DNA from: Tridacna crocea
Taxonomy: Eukaryota; Mollusca; Bivalvia; Cardiida; Cardiidae
Reading direction: 5' to 3'
Assembly: GCA_943736015.1 (NCBI GenBank)
Contig: OX031059.1
Span: 49,239,159-49,303,158 of the forward strand
DNA length: 64,000 nt
Part shown: positions 1 through 12,667 of the stretch, one piece after another
How positions within the stretch are numbered: position 1 is the first letter of the stretch
Layout of the letters: each line of letters begins with the position of its first letter
The notes under the pieces: model-generated
Told to the model about the DNA's origin: nothing
The model's input: only the letters and a program-made list of their open reading frames with translations
The model's database searches: none
Translations under genes and position numbers: made by a program

Positions 1-966
1 GTGTGGCTACCTGGGAAACTTACAACCAATGGAAATGCGTCATTCTTTATTACTCGCCCTGTACCCGTTACACAATGGATGACAATTAGCTAATACCCCT
101 ATTCTCGTTCCCACGTCATGTTGTTTGAAATCTGCAAATTATGCATCAATCAGCAGATTGCAGACAAATTTACGCTGATAATTGGTCAATATAGTTGATT
201 AAAGAAAGGTAATGAACATCTCGTGAATCGTGATGTGATCGAGAGGTAGCGATGGAAATAATTGAAGCCGTGACCTTTCAACCTTCCTAAGATTTTATTT
301 GGTCGATCTTTTAATATTGCCGAAAAATGTGGCTCGAAAATCAAATCTCTTTTTCCATTAGATTATCTGAAATCAGTGTTCCGACTGGCGTAAATTATTG
401 TGTAAATCATTTTATAGACATGAAATCTGCATAACAAATGTTAATCACACGCGAGACCTCACGTAAGAAAAAACATGGACAAAAAAAGGCCATTATCTGT
501 TTATCGTGAGTAAAATAACAGGTTTTGGTGCTAGTTCTAATCCTTATTGAGAAATCTATGTCGAATCATGCGAACATACCTATCCGGAAATTAACATGCA
601 TGAAAAAGTGTTCGGTAAAAAAAAAAAAAACACGGAAACCCATGACACAACAAAATGTCTCCTTGACATTGTCCGATCAGAGTCCTCTTAGACTGTCTTT
701 TCAGCTTTTTAATGAGTAGTAAATGTAGATCTAGTTAGAATTCATATTAATTTAGGCCTACATAATTATGAAATTTCAATACAATCTAGAAGTGTTAAAT
801 TTGCGGTATTTTGTTTTTCAGGTATGCTGAAAAAAGAACAAACACAATTTTCGCATTTTTTTCTGTCTTTTCTTGAAAATTGAAATATCATATGATATAT
901 CGAATATCGATCATTTTGTATCGATACAAATATCGTATCGATCAAACTGACCGATACGGAGCCCTA
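1..966. other. Gene-poor left edge
   Basis: I see no exon, RNA gene or element with both ends here. The 894-955 stretch is dense in TATCGATA-like words, including repeated ATCGAT/TATCGATA palindromes, and probably belongs to an uncharacterised repeat next to the tandem element that follows. The small ORF at 525-719 has no recognisable protein features. Confidence 0.4.
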
Positions 967-1545
967 GTGAATGGGGGCTACTTGCACTAGATGGAAATGA
1001 AGAAATTCTTGAAAATTCTTCTTCTCTGAAACCCGTGGTCAGATTTTAAAATAATCTGACAGAGATGTTCCTTGGGTGACCCTTTCCAAAAGCTGTACAT
1101 ATAATTAATTTTGATCCGTCAAGAAACATGGCTCTTGTGAATGGGGGCTACTTGCACTATACGGACATGATGAAATTCTTTAAAATTCTCTTTCTCTGAA
1201 ACCCCTGGTCAGATTTTGAAATAATTTCAGACAGATGTTCCTTGGGTGACCCTTTTCAAAACTTGTTCGTAAATTTTGATCCATCAAGAAACATGGCTCT
1301 CGTGGATGGGGGTTACTTGCTCTTATACAGAAATGAAGAATTCTTAAAAATTCTTCTTTTTGAAACTGATGGTCAGATTTCGAAATGACTTTTACAGGTG
1401 ACCTTTTGAAAATTGCTTGGCAAAATTATAAATTTGGTTCCAATGTTTCAACGCTAAAAAAGAAAAAAAAAATAGACTATGGTCATCTCAAAAATTCAGG
1501 TGAGCGATCCAGGGCCATCTTGGCCTCTTGTTTATTGAAATCTAT
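967..1545 (+). mobile_element. Tandem-repeat element with shared 3' hairpin cap (family a)
   Basis: Three units of about 165-170 bp begin near 967, 1137 and 1302, each starting GTG(A/G)ATGGGGG and containing a GGTCAGATTT and a TTGGGTGACC word. The right end is GTGAGCGATC followed by AGGGCCATCTTGGCC and CTCTTGTT. That is the same terminal hairpin found at 9272 and 20223 on other tandem bodies. The family recurs on the opposite strand at 38490-38850, where its other end is preserved. The left boundary here is uncertain. The ORF at 1385-1570 lies within the repeat and is not a gene. Confidence 0.6.
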
Positions 1546-4380
1546 TAAAAGCATTCAAGATACAAAATAACTTAATCTCAAGACAGTATTATATGCAAGC
1601 ATATTTCTGAGTTGTAATCCTAAAATTCAAAATATCCGTATTAAAATTTACATTTAAAAAATGTGGTGGAAATTAAAATTTAGGCACCAGGACCAGCTTT
1701 AATAAGTTCAACGTTTTTTACTCACAGACAACAACCTTTTACAAATAAAGACCAGATTATCTTCTGGTATCTAGGATCTAGTGACATACTTTTAGACAAA
1801 AATGCCCTTTTGCAACTCGCTCATATCTAATCTTAGCAGTCTGACAAAGTTTCATAAGTATTACACTGAACATAAATGGATTCTACAGCTCTATTACGGT
1901 TTCGTCTGATTTGACCTAATGACAACCTTTAGGCTTTTTCTTTTAACCCCAGGAGACCCTATATTCAGTTTTGTCAAAAATATTATTGATACAAACAGCC
2001 GGGCAATTTCATGTTCATTGGACTGAACTGTAGCCTTTGGAGCACAAACAAATATTTGACTCAGTGATCTATCTGTCCTTTGGAAATAAATTGTTTTGGT
2101 TGTTGTCCAGCTTGAGGTTTTGACCAGCAATGGACTCTATGAATGTGGCTGCTACAATTCAATAAAATCTATAACCCAACAGCATGATCATCAGCCTTTA
2201 TATTTGTCTGCGTTTTATAACGTCCCAGGGATTATAGTGCTTCCACACCAATCGAAAATTGTCTACATGTATATTGCTTTGGTGTAAATTAAATGTTTGC
2301 GATTCGCTTTATTACTCTTTACAAAAACCCTTCAGAAGATTACAAACACTCCAATAAAGAACTTGTTGTTCGAGCGGATAAACACTGATCTGTTCTATTA
2401 TATTTGAATTATAGCGGAGTAAAAAGTCAATTTCTCAGATTGCTGATTGTTAGAACTGCGTAATGTAAATTCAGATTTTGGCAGTTACAAAAGCACCTTG
2501 CGTTCTAACACCCGCACTAATAAATTGTTGTTCAATAAATACTAGATCAAAGTTAATCGCTTATTGAAAAAAAAAAACAGCAGACTTTAACAAATTTGGC
2601 CGTCTTTATGAACGAAAACCAATTAAATTTAGTAAACTTCAAAGCACTAGCTCTCTCTACATAGGTCAGTGCACGCCGAAAGTAAAGGCCGGTTCAGCGA
2701 CTGATTCATAAATATGTAAATTCAAAAAGATTTCCGTGGTGCAAATGACGTTTATACGTCACGTGATTACAAGATCTATATTTGTCGCAAAGCTACATTC
2801 CAGAAACCACCTGCAAAGCGATAACGTGGTACAGCCTAGAACCGTGTACATTGCATACGCTATGTACGATCTCTGGTGCACCTAGAATATGGGTGTGCAA
2901 AGTATCTTAAGTCTAGATTAAAAAGCTGGGAAGAAGCAACGTGTTTAAGAATGTCTAAGAAGGCAATGCAACCATTCCATGTCTTTATAAATTCGTTAAA
3001 AATTAGCCTACTGTTGAGAAAAAACAGCAGTATGTTAACTCGGCATCGCCTTTCTCTGTCCGATCATAGGTTGAGCATTGAATTGAAATAAGGCTTGCAG
3101 TTAGGATTGTAAGATTGTAAGAGTTAGAGTGTACTTCTAATAGGTAATTATCAAACAATTTTCACTGAGAATTGTCCACAAATAGAAGTAGAAAAGATTT
3201 TTGTAGTTGAAGATTTCTCAGCGTGTCAGCAGACCTGTTTAGTTCGCGGCAGCTATTTTTACATATACGTAATGCGCTATTTTTAGAGATGATGTCTTAC
3301 ACAGACATCAGGCTAATGTGTACCCTTGCGGACGAAATGGTTGTTTCAAGGGTTTGAACCGTTAAACAGCTCAATCTTTATAGACATATTCATTATCACA
3401 AAGGCACAATTGTAAATTATTTACAACAGAAAAAAACTGGGTTGTTCACCGAATTATAAGAAAACTGTTTTATCTCGTAAACCGGAACTTGGGACAGGAA
3501 GCAGTACAAGGCCGGAGGTATGCTTACGTCACCCCATAGATCAGGACGATAACAATGAGAGCCTGTTTGCTACGCAAACAGGCGACTCAAAAAGACTCTT
3601 CCAAGCGAGTAATGGGTAACAAGAAGGGAGAAAACTCTTCATAACTAATGGATAATCAGATTGTATGAGTTTTTTCCCTTTGACTATAAAATCACAATAG
3701 AATCTGGCGGTGACCGTTTCCGGACCCGAGACCGATCCTTAGTGATATTTATGAGCTTTCTTTCGTTTACTTTATTCAAGTCCATTGATGATTTATTAAA
3801 ACAATTATTCTTTCATCTAAATCTACTGCTTACTGCCTTTATTGGCATTTTTTCTGTAGATCTAGATCGGTTACAATTTGACTTTTCCATTAAATGTTGT
3901 TGGCTGGTAAGGACAGACTCTTTCTCCGATTCGGAGGGTAGCTTTGTGTTTTTTTTTTTTTTTTTTTTCGCTTTGTCTGGAGCTCGCTATGCTCTAGCCC
4001 ATAGCGGAAAATAGAAAATCAATCACAAGTATATATATAACGCTAGAGTTACCCTCTGTTTTGGAGGTGGAGAGGGGTTAGCCCTGTCTCAAATGAGATT
4101 TGGAGGACCCTCCTCCTAACAGTATTAAAATTTACAGCGATTCTGTCGCGTTCTAAGAGTTGTTGGAGCGAAATTCAAATGAAAAGACTAGATCTATCCC
4201 CGCCCCCCCCCCCCCCACTCCCTTTCCAAGAAATACTTGCTGAGTTAGCCTACATAAATTTAGATCAAAACAGTGGTCCGGACATGGCCGGGCTGGTGTC
4301 GACAGCCTTGATTAGAAAAACCAGACTGAAATTATTTTGCGCTGGTATTAGGCCCTACTCCACCCCTCGCAACTTACGTT
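1546..4380. other. Intergenic, no recognisable gene
   Basis: No conserved exon or complete element is recognisable. There is a T tract near 3950-3969 and a C run near 4200-4216. The longest ORF, 3661-4014, runs through the T tract and ends in low-complexity sequence, so I do not call it coding. The composition is ordinary and AT-rich. Confidence 0.4.
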
Positions 4381-4830
4381 GACCAGTGTGACGTCACAGG
4401 TAGTGATATCGGACCCTTGTTATAAAGTCAGTGTGCGTGTTTGGTAAGACTGTTTTTTTTTTTGTAATCGTTCCTTTAAATGATCTGAAAAAGTCTTTAG
4501 AGCGTACAATGCCTAGGGAATTTGTTTTTTGTCAAAGCTTTTGTTAACTACTTATAATAATGGAATAGACTTCGACCAAATATTAAAACCCAATTACTTT
4601 TTGATATTTGGTCGAAGTGCTTGTACATATAGATATCTGCTTCCTTTTTAAAACATCAGAATATTAAATGTATTCATCTAATGTCTTTGATAAATACATG
4701 AGAGTCTTTGTAGTCCGTTTGTATCCACCCAAGCTAGCCTCATTCTATCTTCATATCGTACTTACTTTTCAATATAAGTTACAAAAACGCGCAGGTCCGA
4801 TATCACCTTCTGTGACGTAGGTTGTTACCA
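4381..4830. mobile_element. Fold-back element with CRE-containing inverted ends
   Basis: The left end carries TGACGTCACAGG then AGTGATATCGGACC (about 4388-4413). The right end carries the reverse complement, GGTCCGATATCACC then CTGTGACGTA (about 4794-4820). These are inverted repeats of about 25 bp with a two-base mismatch, enclosing about 400 bp with no ORF and an internal hairpin. I could not define a target duplication, so the outer limits are approximate. Confidence 0.5.
4569..4618. repeat. Perfect 15-bp stem hairpin
   Basis: ACTTCGACCAAATAT at 4569-4583 is followed 20 bases later by its exact reverse complement at 4604-4618. The hairpin sits in the middle of the fold-back element around it. 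Confidence 0.75.
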
Positions 4831-5030
4831 TACACACATGTATAAATTTTGCTCGTGATTTTTTTTTCTCTTGCATACAAGGATGTTATGCAGTTAACAT
4901 AATACTATACCCGGGTAGAGTGTCAACATTGAAACCATGGGGAAACAGGCGGAATGTGTTCAATCGAAGGGCGCCGTAAACACTGCGATAATTACAAATG
5001 GTGCCGAAAGTGCTCGCTATGGCACCTGTT

Positions 5031-5232
5031 TTAACCCATTGCCACACAATCCCTACTTTTGATGGCCCTGAGAAAGAAGCCTACAGAAAAAACTGTGAGA
5101 AAAGGAGAAAATGCTGGAAACCAGGATTTTCTCCTTTTCCCACAATGTTTTCTACCCTTCACAAAATAAATTTCAAATTTTCCGTCATTTTTATTTCTTA
5201 AATATTGTCGTTTGGTAGGCCTAATGAGTTAA
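5031..5232 (+). mobile_element. TTAA-flanked hairpin MITE copy
   Basis: Begins TTAACCCATTGCCACACAATCC and ends near GAGTTAA. In this copy the central inverted repeat (about 5092-5150) is slightly mismatched (TGGAAACCAGGAT). The inner right arm lacks the usual 'TCTGCAAATGCTTTCAATTTGG' stretch, so it is a deletion derivative of the family described at 22402. Confidence 0.75.
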
Positions 5233-6215
5233 TGCAATTTCCCAAAGAATATGACAGGTCAGGAATGCCAGGAATCAATGCCATTCATGTGGGTCCACCA
5301 AGGTCGGGTATAGAAACCTATCGAGCAGCTTTTTAAAATATGATGAACTTACTTATATCTTGAGGTAGGGTATACAAGATAAGATCTACTATTAAAGTCA
5401 TAGATCTATCAAATTCATTCATGACAAACACACTTTCCATTTCTTGAAAAATTTCTCTTTCGCGAAGGATGTGTATAGATCTAGATCTAGATCTATACAA
5501 GATCATGATTTCGTCCACCGTTTTTAATTACAAAAAATTCGAGTAAAAGATAAAAAGAACACTGAACGGCTAAATTATATGAAAGAGTGCATTTCATGCT
5601 GTATTCATCGGCAAATTGTTGAAATGATATTATAATGGGAATGTTTTGATCCAAATTTTATCAGGTAGACTCAAGATCTAATACCAGTGTAGGTCATGGG
5701 TACCGTAAATCATAGGCGATTTTCATGTCATGGTCCAAATTGATCACAGGGGTCCGTAGTTTGACTCCTGGCACCCACATACTACATATCATAATTTGTA
5801 GTGTGACAAGAGACTAACTACGGACTCCTGTGGTGGAAACGTTTTCCATTTCGTCCATTTCCTGGAAAAAAAAATCATTTTATATTTTAGGCTTATTTCG
5901 GTAAAATACTCGTTGTACTTTGATTACACGAAAAATCCCATAATGCAACTGCATATTTCTGTCAAAACAAATAGCATGGCGCCGACAGCAGAGGTAAATT
6001 TCTCAAAATGGACAAAATAACGATTAATTCAGATTTTGGCCTAGATTCCGTTATGGGTACTCGCAGATATATAGATTTTACTTCAATTAGTTAAATTGAA
6101 TCGATAGGTCTAGCCAAGTATAGCCGAGGAACAGACAGTGATCTTTGTAGTTATGCACGCCGTAATTGTTCTAAAGTGGGAGGGGAAAGGTTACAAATTT
6201 TGGGAGTAATCTTTG
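5233..6215. other. Intergenic, no recognisable gene
   Basis: No coding or element structure is supported, apart from the palindrome at 5473. A CTACGGACTCCTG / GGGGTCCGTAGTTTG inverted pair near 5750-5835 suggests a small fold-back relic. Confidence 0.35.
5473..5498. repeat. 26-bp perfect palindrome of AGATCT units
   Basis: GTATAG, then three overlapping AGATCT words, then CTATAC. The whole 26 bases equal their reverse complement. Probably a short microsatellite (TAGATC)n that happens to be symmetric. Confidence 0.8.
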
Positions 6216-6286
6216 TTAACTCTTTACCACACTAGAGAATTTTAGACAGTTCAAATTGAAAGCATTTGCAGACGACAAAATAAATG
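6216..6286 (-). mobile_element. Left part of a split hairpin MITE
   Basis: Begins TTAACTCTTTACCACAC and runs through the usual arm to GACGACAAAATAAATG. It stops where the 9-kb fold-back element begins, and the rest of the same copy resumes at 15269. The bases AAATAAATG (6278-6286) recur at 15269-15277 as the duplicated target. Confidence 0.85.
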
Positions 6287-6785
6287 CGGTCCATGGAAAT
6301 ACCGAATTACACCTGATTTACTGAATTATACCGAATTACACCAAATTACGGTTTACAGTCAAAACGTACCCAAACCAAAACGTACCCAAGTCAAAACGTA
6401 CCCAAGTGGAGTCAAAACGTACCCAACTGAAGTCAAAACGTACCCAAGTGGAGTCAAAACGTACCCAATGTGAAGTCAAAATGTACCCATGATTTTTATG
6501 GTGTTTTTATCTTCCATCTTTTCACAAATTAATAGAAATATTGTTTTCGCCATCTTGATGATGATAATTTTTAATTCTGCTTTATTTCAAATTTGCCTTA
6601 CATGATTAAAACAAATAACGATCGAAGCATATCACAGAACATTATAGCTAAGTCTATTAAACGCTTCATGATAAAATTACAGTATGTGCATCTCTCTTTT
6701 TTAGGAACATACAATTAACATTAGGGAAAAAGCATCAGATACCTTGATATCGTTATCCATCATTATTAATATTACATTTTATCAA

Positions 6786-6830
6786 TAAAAAAAAAAAAAA
6801 AAAAAAAAATCGGGAAAAAAAAAAAATCTT
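6786..6830 (+). repeat. A-rich tract
   Basis: Two long poly-A runs broken by TCGGG. Simple sequence in the nested fold-back element; no retrotransposon body is recognisable upstream. Confidence 0.8.
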
Positions 6831-7340
6831 CATAAGAATTAGCACTTTCCTAAAAATGAGATACGTTAATTACATTGTTCTGATAACAAAAGGTGCAATT
6901 TTCACACCCAAAAAGAGTGTAATAAACTATATGATTATGTGGTAAATAAATTAATTATTCACAGTGGTATTTAAGCTGCTGTATATTACCTGATTTTATA
7001 TTTGAATGCTTTGTAAATATTGATGATTTGAGAGACAGTTTGCTTTAGATGAAAAACTGAAGGATTGATTTTTTCTTAAATTCATTAAATGGTCTGACGG
7101 AAATTTTCCTCATATTTTCCTTTTCTTCCCTTTGAAAGTTCTTCTTTGAAACATTTTTTATCAGGAAATTCCCTAAACATGGATAAGCAAAAGATTTTGT
7201 TGTCTATGAGTGGTGACTCGATTACACCCTCTTGTCATTACAAGTATAAATATTTACACAATTTTTTAGTTAATTAAAATATTAACCTTTAGAGGGCGAA
7301 TATTATAAGATATATTCTGCACCGTCAAAATTTTGTAAAC

Positions 7341-7512
7341 TTAACTCTTTACCAAACAATAAAATCTTGGACTCTTCCAGATTGAAAACATCTGCAAACA
7401 ACCGTTATAATATAAGGCTAAAAAACATTGTGAGAAACAGGAGAAAGTTGTTACAATGTTGTAAAAAGCTATTTTTCAGAAGGATTGTAAATACTTCAGA
7501 TTGTGTAATTAA
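7341..7512 (-). mobile_element. Decayed hairpin MITE
   Basis: TTAACTCTTTACCAAACAATAAAATCTTGGAC at the left and AGATTGTGTAATTAA at the right match the family ends. The centre, with ACATTGTGAGAAACAGG, has lost much of the hairpin. More diverged than most copies here. Confidence 0.6.
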
Positions 7513-7829
7513 AGGTAACCTAGTGCTTTTTGTGTGTGGGGAAAAAGAAAACATGTTCAACTAAATATCATTGAACATTTTCATCTTAAACTTAAATTGA
7601 CTAGATCTAACTTATTAGCTCCACTGGCCGAAGGCCAGCGGGCTAATGTCATGGCCCGTTGTCCGTCGTGCGTCCGTCTGTCCGTCCGTCCGTCCGTGCG
7701 TTAACTTTTTCTTTAAACATCTTCTTCTCTGAAACTACCCATCCAATTTTGATGAAACTTCACAGAAATGATCCTGTCATGGTCCTCTTCAGAATTTCTT
7801 GAAAGAATTTAATTCCTTCAAAAACTCTG

Positions 7830-7843
7830 GTTGCCATGGCAAC
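7830..7843. promoter_or_regulatory. Perfect X-box-like palindrome (RFX type)
   Basis: GTTGCCATGGCAAC fits the RFX X-box pattern GTHNYYATRRNAAC exactly. It sits inside a repeat unit, and the same 14 bases occur in another repeat at 38628-38641, so it may be part of repeat consensus and not a functional site. Confidence 0.35.
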
Positions 7844-9271
7844 AAAACTGAAAAATTTTAAAAATCTTTGAAAATCTTCTTGTCTGAAACTGTAAGGCCT
7901 AGGGCTACCAAATTTTGCATGTAACTTTATCTAGTGGACCGCTACCAAGTTTCTTCAAATTATAGCCCTGGGGTCAAAATTGGCCCCGCCCTGGGGGTCA
8001 CAAGTTTTACATGGGCCTATTTAGAGAGAACTTTAAAATTCCTCTTCTACCTAGGCATAGGACCTAGGGCTACCAAATTTGGCATGTAGTTTTATCTAGT
8101 GGACCTCTACCAACAGTGTCCAAATTATAGCCCTGGGGTCAAAATTGGCCCCGCCCCGGGGGTAACAAGTTTTACATGGGCTTATATAGGGAGAACTTTA
8201 AAATTCTTCTTCCACCTAGCCATAGGGCCTAGGACTACCAAATTTGGCATGTAGCTTTATCTAGTGGACCTCTACCAAGGGTGTCCAAATTATAGCCCTG
8301 GGGTCAAATTTGGCCCCGCCCCAGGGGGTAACAAATTTTACATGGGCTTATATAGGGAAACTTTAATAATCTACTCGTACCTAGCTGTAAGGGCTAGGGC
8401 TATCAAATTTTGCATGTAACTTCATCTAGGGTGTCTCTACCAAAGGGTGCCCAAATTATAGCCCCGGGGTCAAATTTAGCCCCGTCACAGGGGGTCACAA
8501 GTTTTACATGGGCTTATATAGGGAAACTTTGATAATCTACTCGTACATAGCCATAAGGCCTAGGGCTACCACATTTTGCGTGTAGCTTTATCTTATGGGC
8601 CTCTACCAAGAGGGCCCAAATTTTAACTTTGGGGGTCAAGTTTGACCCCACCCCAGGGGTCACGAGTTTTACATTGGCTTTTACAGTGAAAACTTGATAA
8701 ACCTGTCTCATGGGTCACATATTTTAGAGGGCCTTTTATTGAGCAAACTTGTTTTACAGGGCTTTTTATTGGGCAAGATTAAAAAATCTTCTTGTTTATA
8801 AACACACATTCTAGTTTCATATTGTAGGTCTGGGGTCAAAATTGCCTCCATTCAGGGATCACAAGTTTTAACATGGGCTTCAAAATATAGTCACTTCAAT
8901 TTAAACATTAATCAAGGGAAATAACTCTTTTTATGAAAGATAAAGTTTGGTACTATTTACTTCCCTTGATTATCAAACTGCTTTGATACATGATTGTGCT
9001 AGACATTAAGTTTTTTGATAGAAAATATTCTGTTTTCAAGGAGTGTGATTCATTTTGATGCTAATAGTTATGCTCACATGAGGTGAATAATAAATTCAGA
9101 GTAAGGTTTCTATCATTTAGCTTATTTTTCCAAGGATTTTACCTTTCATGCCAATGAATTAATCTACTTGTATTGCCTGACAGTGTTCATTGTTTTTGAA
9201 GGCCCTCTTTTTCATGGTCATGAACTCTTCAATTTGTGTGGTAAAGGGTTAAAAAGCCAGTGGAGCGATAC

Positions 9272-9288
9272 AGGGCCATCATGGCCCT
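9272..9288 (+). repeat. 3' cap hairpin AGGGCCATCATGGCCCT
   Basis: Eight-base perfect stem around one C, followed by CTTGTT. The same cap occurs at 20223-20239 and, inverted, at 52788-52804. Confidence 0.85.
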
Positions 9289-9734
9289 CTTGTTTTTTGT
9301 TATCTTTGAAAAGGGGCTGGGTGATGAATATAATTAATGCTTCATGTATGTAGCATTGTGTACAAATAGTTGTAAATCATCTTTTATGAAAATAAAACTG
9401 TTAATGACGACTGGTCTGTTACACCTGATTAGTCCTGACATAAACACATCACCCATTATTGAATGTAACGTAGGATTGAAACTATGCATCATTTTTAAAG
9501 AATTAAAAGGATATAAGTGAGTCTGGAGTTAAAACATCCTTAAAAGGTAAGATACATGAAGTTTTCGATCTATTACTAATACTGAAATTATTTCAATAAA
9601 AATTTTACTTTGGGTATGTTTTGACTTAAATTTTGGGTACGTTTTGACTTAACTTTTGGGTACGTTTTGACTTATTTTTTGGGTACGTTTTGGTTTGGGT
9701 ACGTTTTGACCGCATCCTCAAATTACACATAGTA

Positions 9735-10351
9735 AAGTTGTCCTCGCTGGTACCGCGTCATCTATGATACCGCGGTAATCCCGAAAATACCTAATTTGCA
9801 TACGTAGCGCCACCTAACCAATGTTTACTCTATCAAATCAAAAGCAGAAGTGTTTTTGTATCGTATCGGTTAAAAAATATTAGATATATCTTCATTAATG
9901 ATGAGTTACTTTCAACATTCACAAATTGCAAAGTTAATGCACACTTTTCCTCCATGTTTTGTAATTAATTACCCCCAACTCTTCAAAAAACCGACAATTC
10001 ACTTTTGACGAGTAAAGGTCAACTGCTGTGGCGCCATAGTCCTCACCAGAAACAAAAGCTACGGTATTAAATCAGTTTTTGAATATAAATGTCATATTTG
10101 TTACTATTTTCCAAATTTCAAGTGTTGCCGCGGTATCATAGCGGACTCCCTTCGGAGCCCTGTAGTCAACAGGTTAGCTTGACCTAGATATTTTTGTCTG
10201 AAAAACACGACTGAAGCTTTGAATCGTGCACATTTATTGTAACTTTACATGCAACAGTTTATCACAGTATTCGAAAATAATACATGTGAGTTTCCTCTCT
10301 GTTAAAAAATTTTCGGTAAAATTAAGTACCACGGTACCATCGAGGACATCC
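9735..10351. mobile_element. 0.6-kb TA-flanked inverted-repeat element
   Basis: TGTCCTCGCTGGTACCGCG at the left (9739) matches the reverse complement of the right end (about 10328-10348) with two mismatches. TA lies at both edges (9733-9734, 10352-10353). Joining the flanks gives CATAGTAATACCG, one substitution from the outer element's usual CATAGTGATACCG, which supports precise insertion at TA. A second inverted pair, GATACCGCGG near 9767 and CCGCGGTATC near 10130, lies inside. No ORF is evident. Confidence 0.65.
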
Positions 10352-10900
10352 TAATACCGAATTATACGTTCAAACACTTATTTATTAAGTAATATATGAA
10401 TTAAACTTATTAAAATTATATTAGTAAGCTTTTTCTGGCCCTTAACTGTTTAATTCGGTAGTTCACATTACCGAATTACACTATAGACTATGATTGGTAT
10501 CACACTATGTTTCACCAGATTTACCGAATTATACCAAATTACACATAGTGATACCGAATTATACATTCAAAACACTTATATATTAAGTAATATATGAATA
10601 AAACTTATTGAAATTATATTATTAAGCTTTTTCTGGCCCTTAACTGTTTAATTCGGTAATTCACATTACCGAATTACACTGTATACTATGATTGGTATCA
10701 TGCTATGTTACACCTGATTTACCGAATTACACGGAATTACCGATTTTTACCGAATTATACCTCCAACTACCGAATTAAACATGCAAAACACTTATTTTTT
10801 ATTTTATATATTAATTAGACATGTAAAGATTATTTTATCATGCTTTATGTGGCTCTCAATTGTGTAATTCTGTATTTGACATTACCGAATTACACCTCTT
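10352..10900. repeat. Left tandem TIR array of the 9-kb element
   Basis: Two to three units of about 200 bp contain AAGCTTTTTCTGGCCCTTAACTG, TTACCGAATTACAC and ACTTATTTATTAAGTAATATATGA. They are the inverted counterpart of the array at 14030-15268. The innermost unit (10740-10900) is the most diverged. Confidence 0.8.
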
Positions 10901-11740
10901 GCATATTGTATATAAGTATTTCGTCGGTATATTGGAGAGCAATGATAAGGACAAAAACCAATTACATAAAAAAAAAACTTGTTTTCAATCATTTTCTACA
11001 CCCGCGAATCATTTATTAGGCCAGAATTTTTTTATAAGTTGATTTACGGGATCTTTTTTTCAAATTTAGGGTCGGGGGGACGAAAAAAAAATAAAATAAA
11101 AAGCTCTAAAAATGTTCAGTCGATAAAAAAATATAAAAAAAAGAGATTTTTCTTTTCATTATTTTTTTTTCCTACCAATACCGCAAGAAAATAAAAATAT
11201 GACTCGTGAAGTAAACCAACAGTCTGTATTATAGTTACATCTTTCAAGTTACCATAATTTTCCTAAAAATCTATTCTGGATACCTTAAAAACTGTAATGA
11301 CCACCTTTTATAGTGTCATGCCACAGATCAACGAGGTCCAAAGACACATTCAGAATTTAGCAAACATTGAAGATTCTGATCGAATTTGCTCCTTTATGAG
11401 AAGTCTGATCTGGCTCTACAACGTTTGCTACCAAATGAATTCTTAAAACTTTAAGGCTCTTTATGATTGTCTGACAAGAAAAGAAACAGAAAGTCACTCT
11501 TTCACAAACCACAACATTAGCTAAGAAGTTCGGAAGTTCCAATAAATTTAGCACAATTTTACAGAAACAGTTCTGGAAATTCATTGAAGTGAATCTACAA
11601 AAAACAGACATTTTTTTTCTCATAATGTTTTCTTAAGTTGCCTCTATTGAGGTCGTTATGAAGTTGGCATTGTTTGAGCTCCCAAAACAAAACAAAAATA
11701 ATTGAGTTATCACTAAATGTGACCCCAAACCAGCTCCTTG
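10901..11740. other. Core of the 9-kb element, left part
   Basis: AT-rich. A stretch near 11000-11200 is weakly inverted relative to 13840-14010: AATCAAC and GGGTCGG words surrounded by poly-A/T. No conserved coding sequence is recognisable. Confidence 0.35.
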
Positions 11741-12540
11741 TCACTAAACAGCTCTTTGTCACAGAATGCAGAATGGTTTAGTACAAAAGAGTTTAAAAAA
11801 ATTATATATTACAAAGGGCTATAACTCTGAAAATAGTGGGAAAAGATTTATGGTTCTTGCACAGTGCACTTTACTTTGATGTGATTCAAAATCATATGAA
11901 GTTTGAAGTGACTAGCTTTTGTACTTTGCAAGTTATGCCCCATTTTAAAAATCCAAAGTTACAATTAACAAAGGGCAATAACTCTAAATGGAGCAGGAAC
12001 AGAGTTATAGTTTTGAAAACAGCACTTCTTGTTAATGTGGTCCATCTGTATATGAAGTTTGAAAGTACTAGCTTTTACACTTGGAAAGTTATGCCCCAGA
12101 CAAAAATCCAAATTAAAATTTACAAAGGGAAATAAATGTGAAAATAGTGGGAATATAGTTATGGTACTGGTAAAGTGCTCTTTGCTTTATGGTGATCTAA
12201 TTATATATGAAGTTTGAAGTCACTAGCTTTTGTACTTTGGAAATTAAGCCCCAGATAAAAATCCAAAGTTAAATATACAAAAAGATATAACCGTTAAAAT
12301 AGTGGAAAAAGTTAAGCTTCTTGTACACTGCACTTCTCTTTAATGTGGCCGATCTGTACATGAAGTTTTTAGTTGCTAGCTGTTTTATTTTGGAAGTTAA
12401 GCCTCAAACAAAAATCCAAAGTTTGAAGTCACTAACTGTTCTACTTTGAAAGTTATGCCAAGCTTTTTGTGACACATGGATGGACAGACATGGTGACTCC
12501 AGTATACATCCCCCATACTTTGTTTATGGGGGGTATAAGC
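11741..12540 (-). mobile_element. Old relic of the 156-bp tandem element (family c)
   Basis: ACAAAGGGCAATAACTC-type units recur near 11811, 11967 and 12122, with GAAGTTTGAAGT and GTTATGCCCCA words. They are diverged relatives of the array at 45130-47330. The right end has a GGATGGACAGACATGG stretch, then a hairpin with ATCCCCCATA and TATGGGGGGT arms (about 12508-12535). That corresponds to the start of the family, so the element reads on the minus strand. Confidence 0.6.
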
Positions 12541-12667
12541 ATGATAAAAACACATAATGTAGTTAAATTTGTTTGAATCTAGAAGCAGACTTGTGCTGCA
12601 AGTAGACAGTATCCCTTTCTTGAACCTAACAAAAGAAAGTACATGTATGTGATGAGAGAATTTCTGT

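Larger units (their letters stand above)
7615..9294 (+). mobile_element. Minisatellite element with shared 3' cap (family b)
   Basis: Starts with a hairpin around TAGCTCCACTGGCCGAAGG, then a GTCCGTCC microsatellite (about 7660-7700). The body has about five units of roughly 130-150 bp containing GGGCTACCAAATTTGGCATG, ATAGCCCTGGGGTCAAA and ACATGGGCTTATATAGG. It ends GTGGAGCGATAC, AGGGCCATCATGGCCCT (9272-9288), CTTGTT. The units diverge steadily towards the 3' end. The minus-strand ORF at 8514-8711 lies inside the repeat. No protein is encoded that I can recognise. Confidence 0.7.
6350..9718. mobile_element. 3.4-kb nested fold-back element with GTACCC minisatellite ends
   Basis: CAAATTAC at 6342-6349 recurs at 9719-9726. 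Both lie where family copies of the outer element read CAAATTACACATAGT, so this is an 8-bp target duplication. The left end holds several CAAAACGTACCCAA-type units (6360-6490); the right end holds the inverted GGGTACGTTTTG units (9610-9708). The outermost nine bases, GGTTTACAG and (reverse complement) AGGATGCGG, match poorly; the inverted repeat becomes near-exact just inside. The interior has no recognisable coding sequence and contains a decayed MITE and a minisatellite element. Confidence 0.75.

Noticed and set aside
3661..4014. 117-codon ORF
   Set aside because: It reads through a T tract (poly-phenylalanine) and shows no conserved motif.
5473..5498. 26-bp palindrome as a protein binding site
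   Set aside because: It is explained by a short TAGATC microsatellite.
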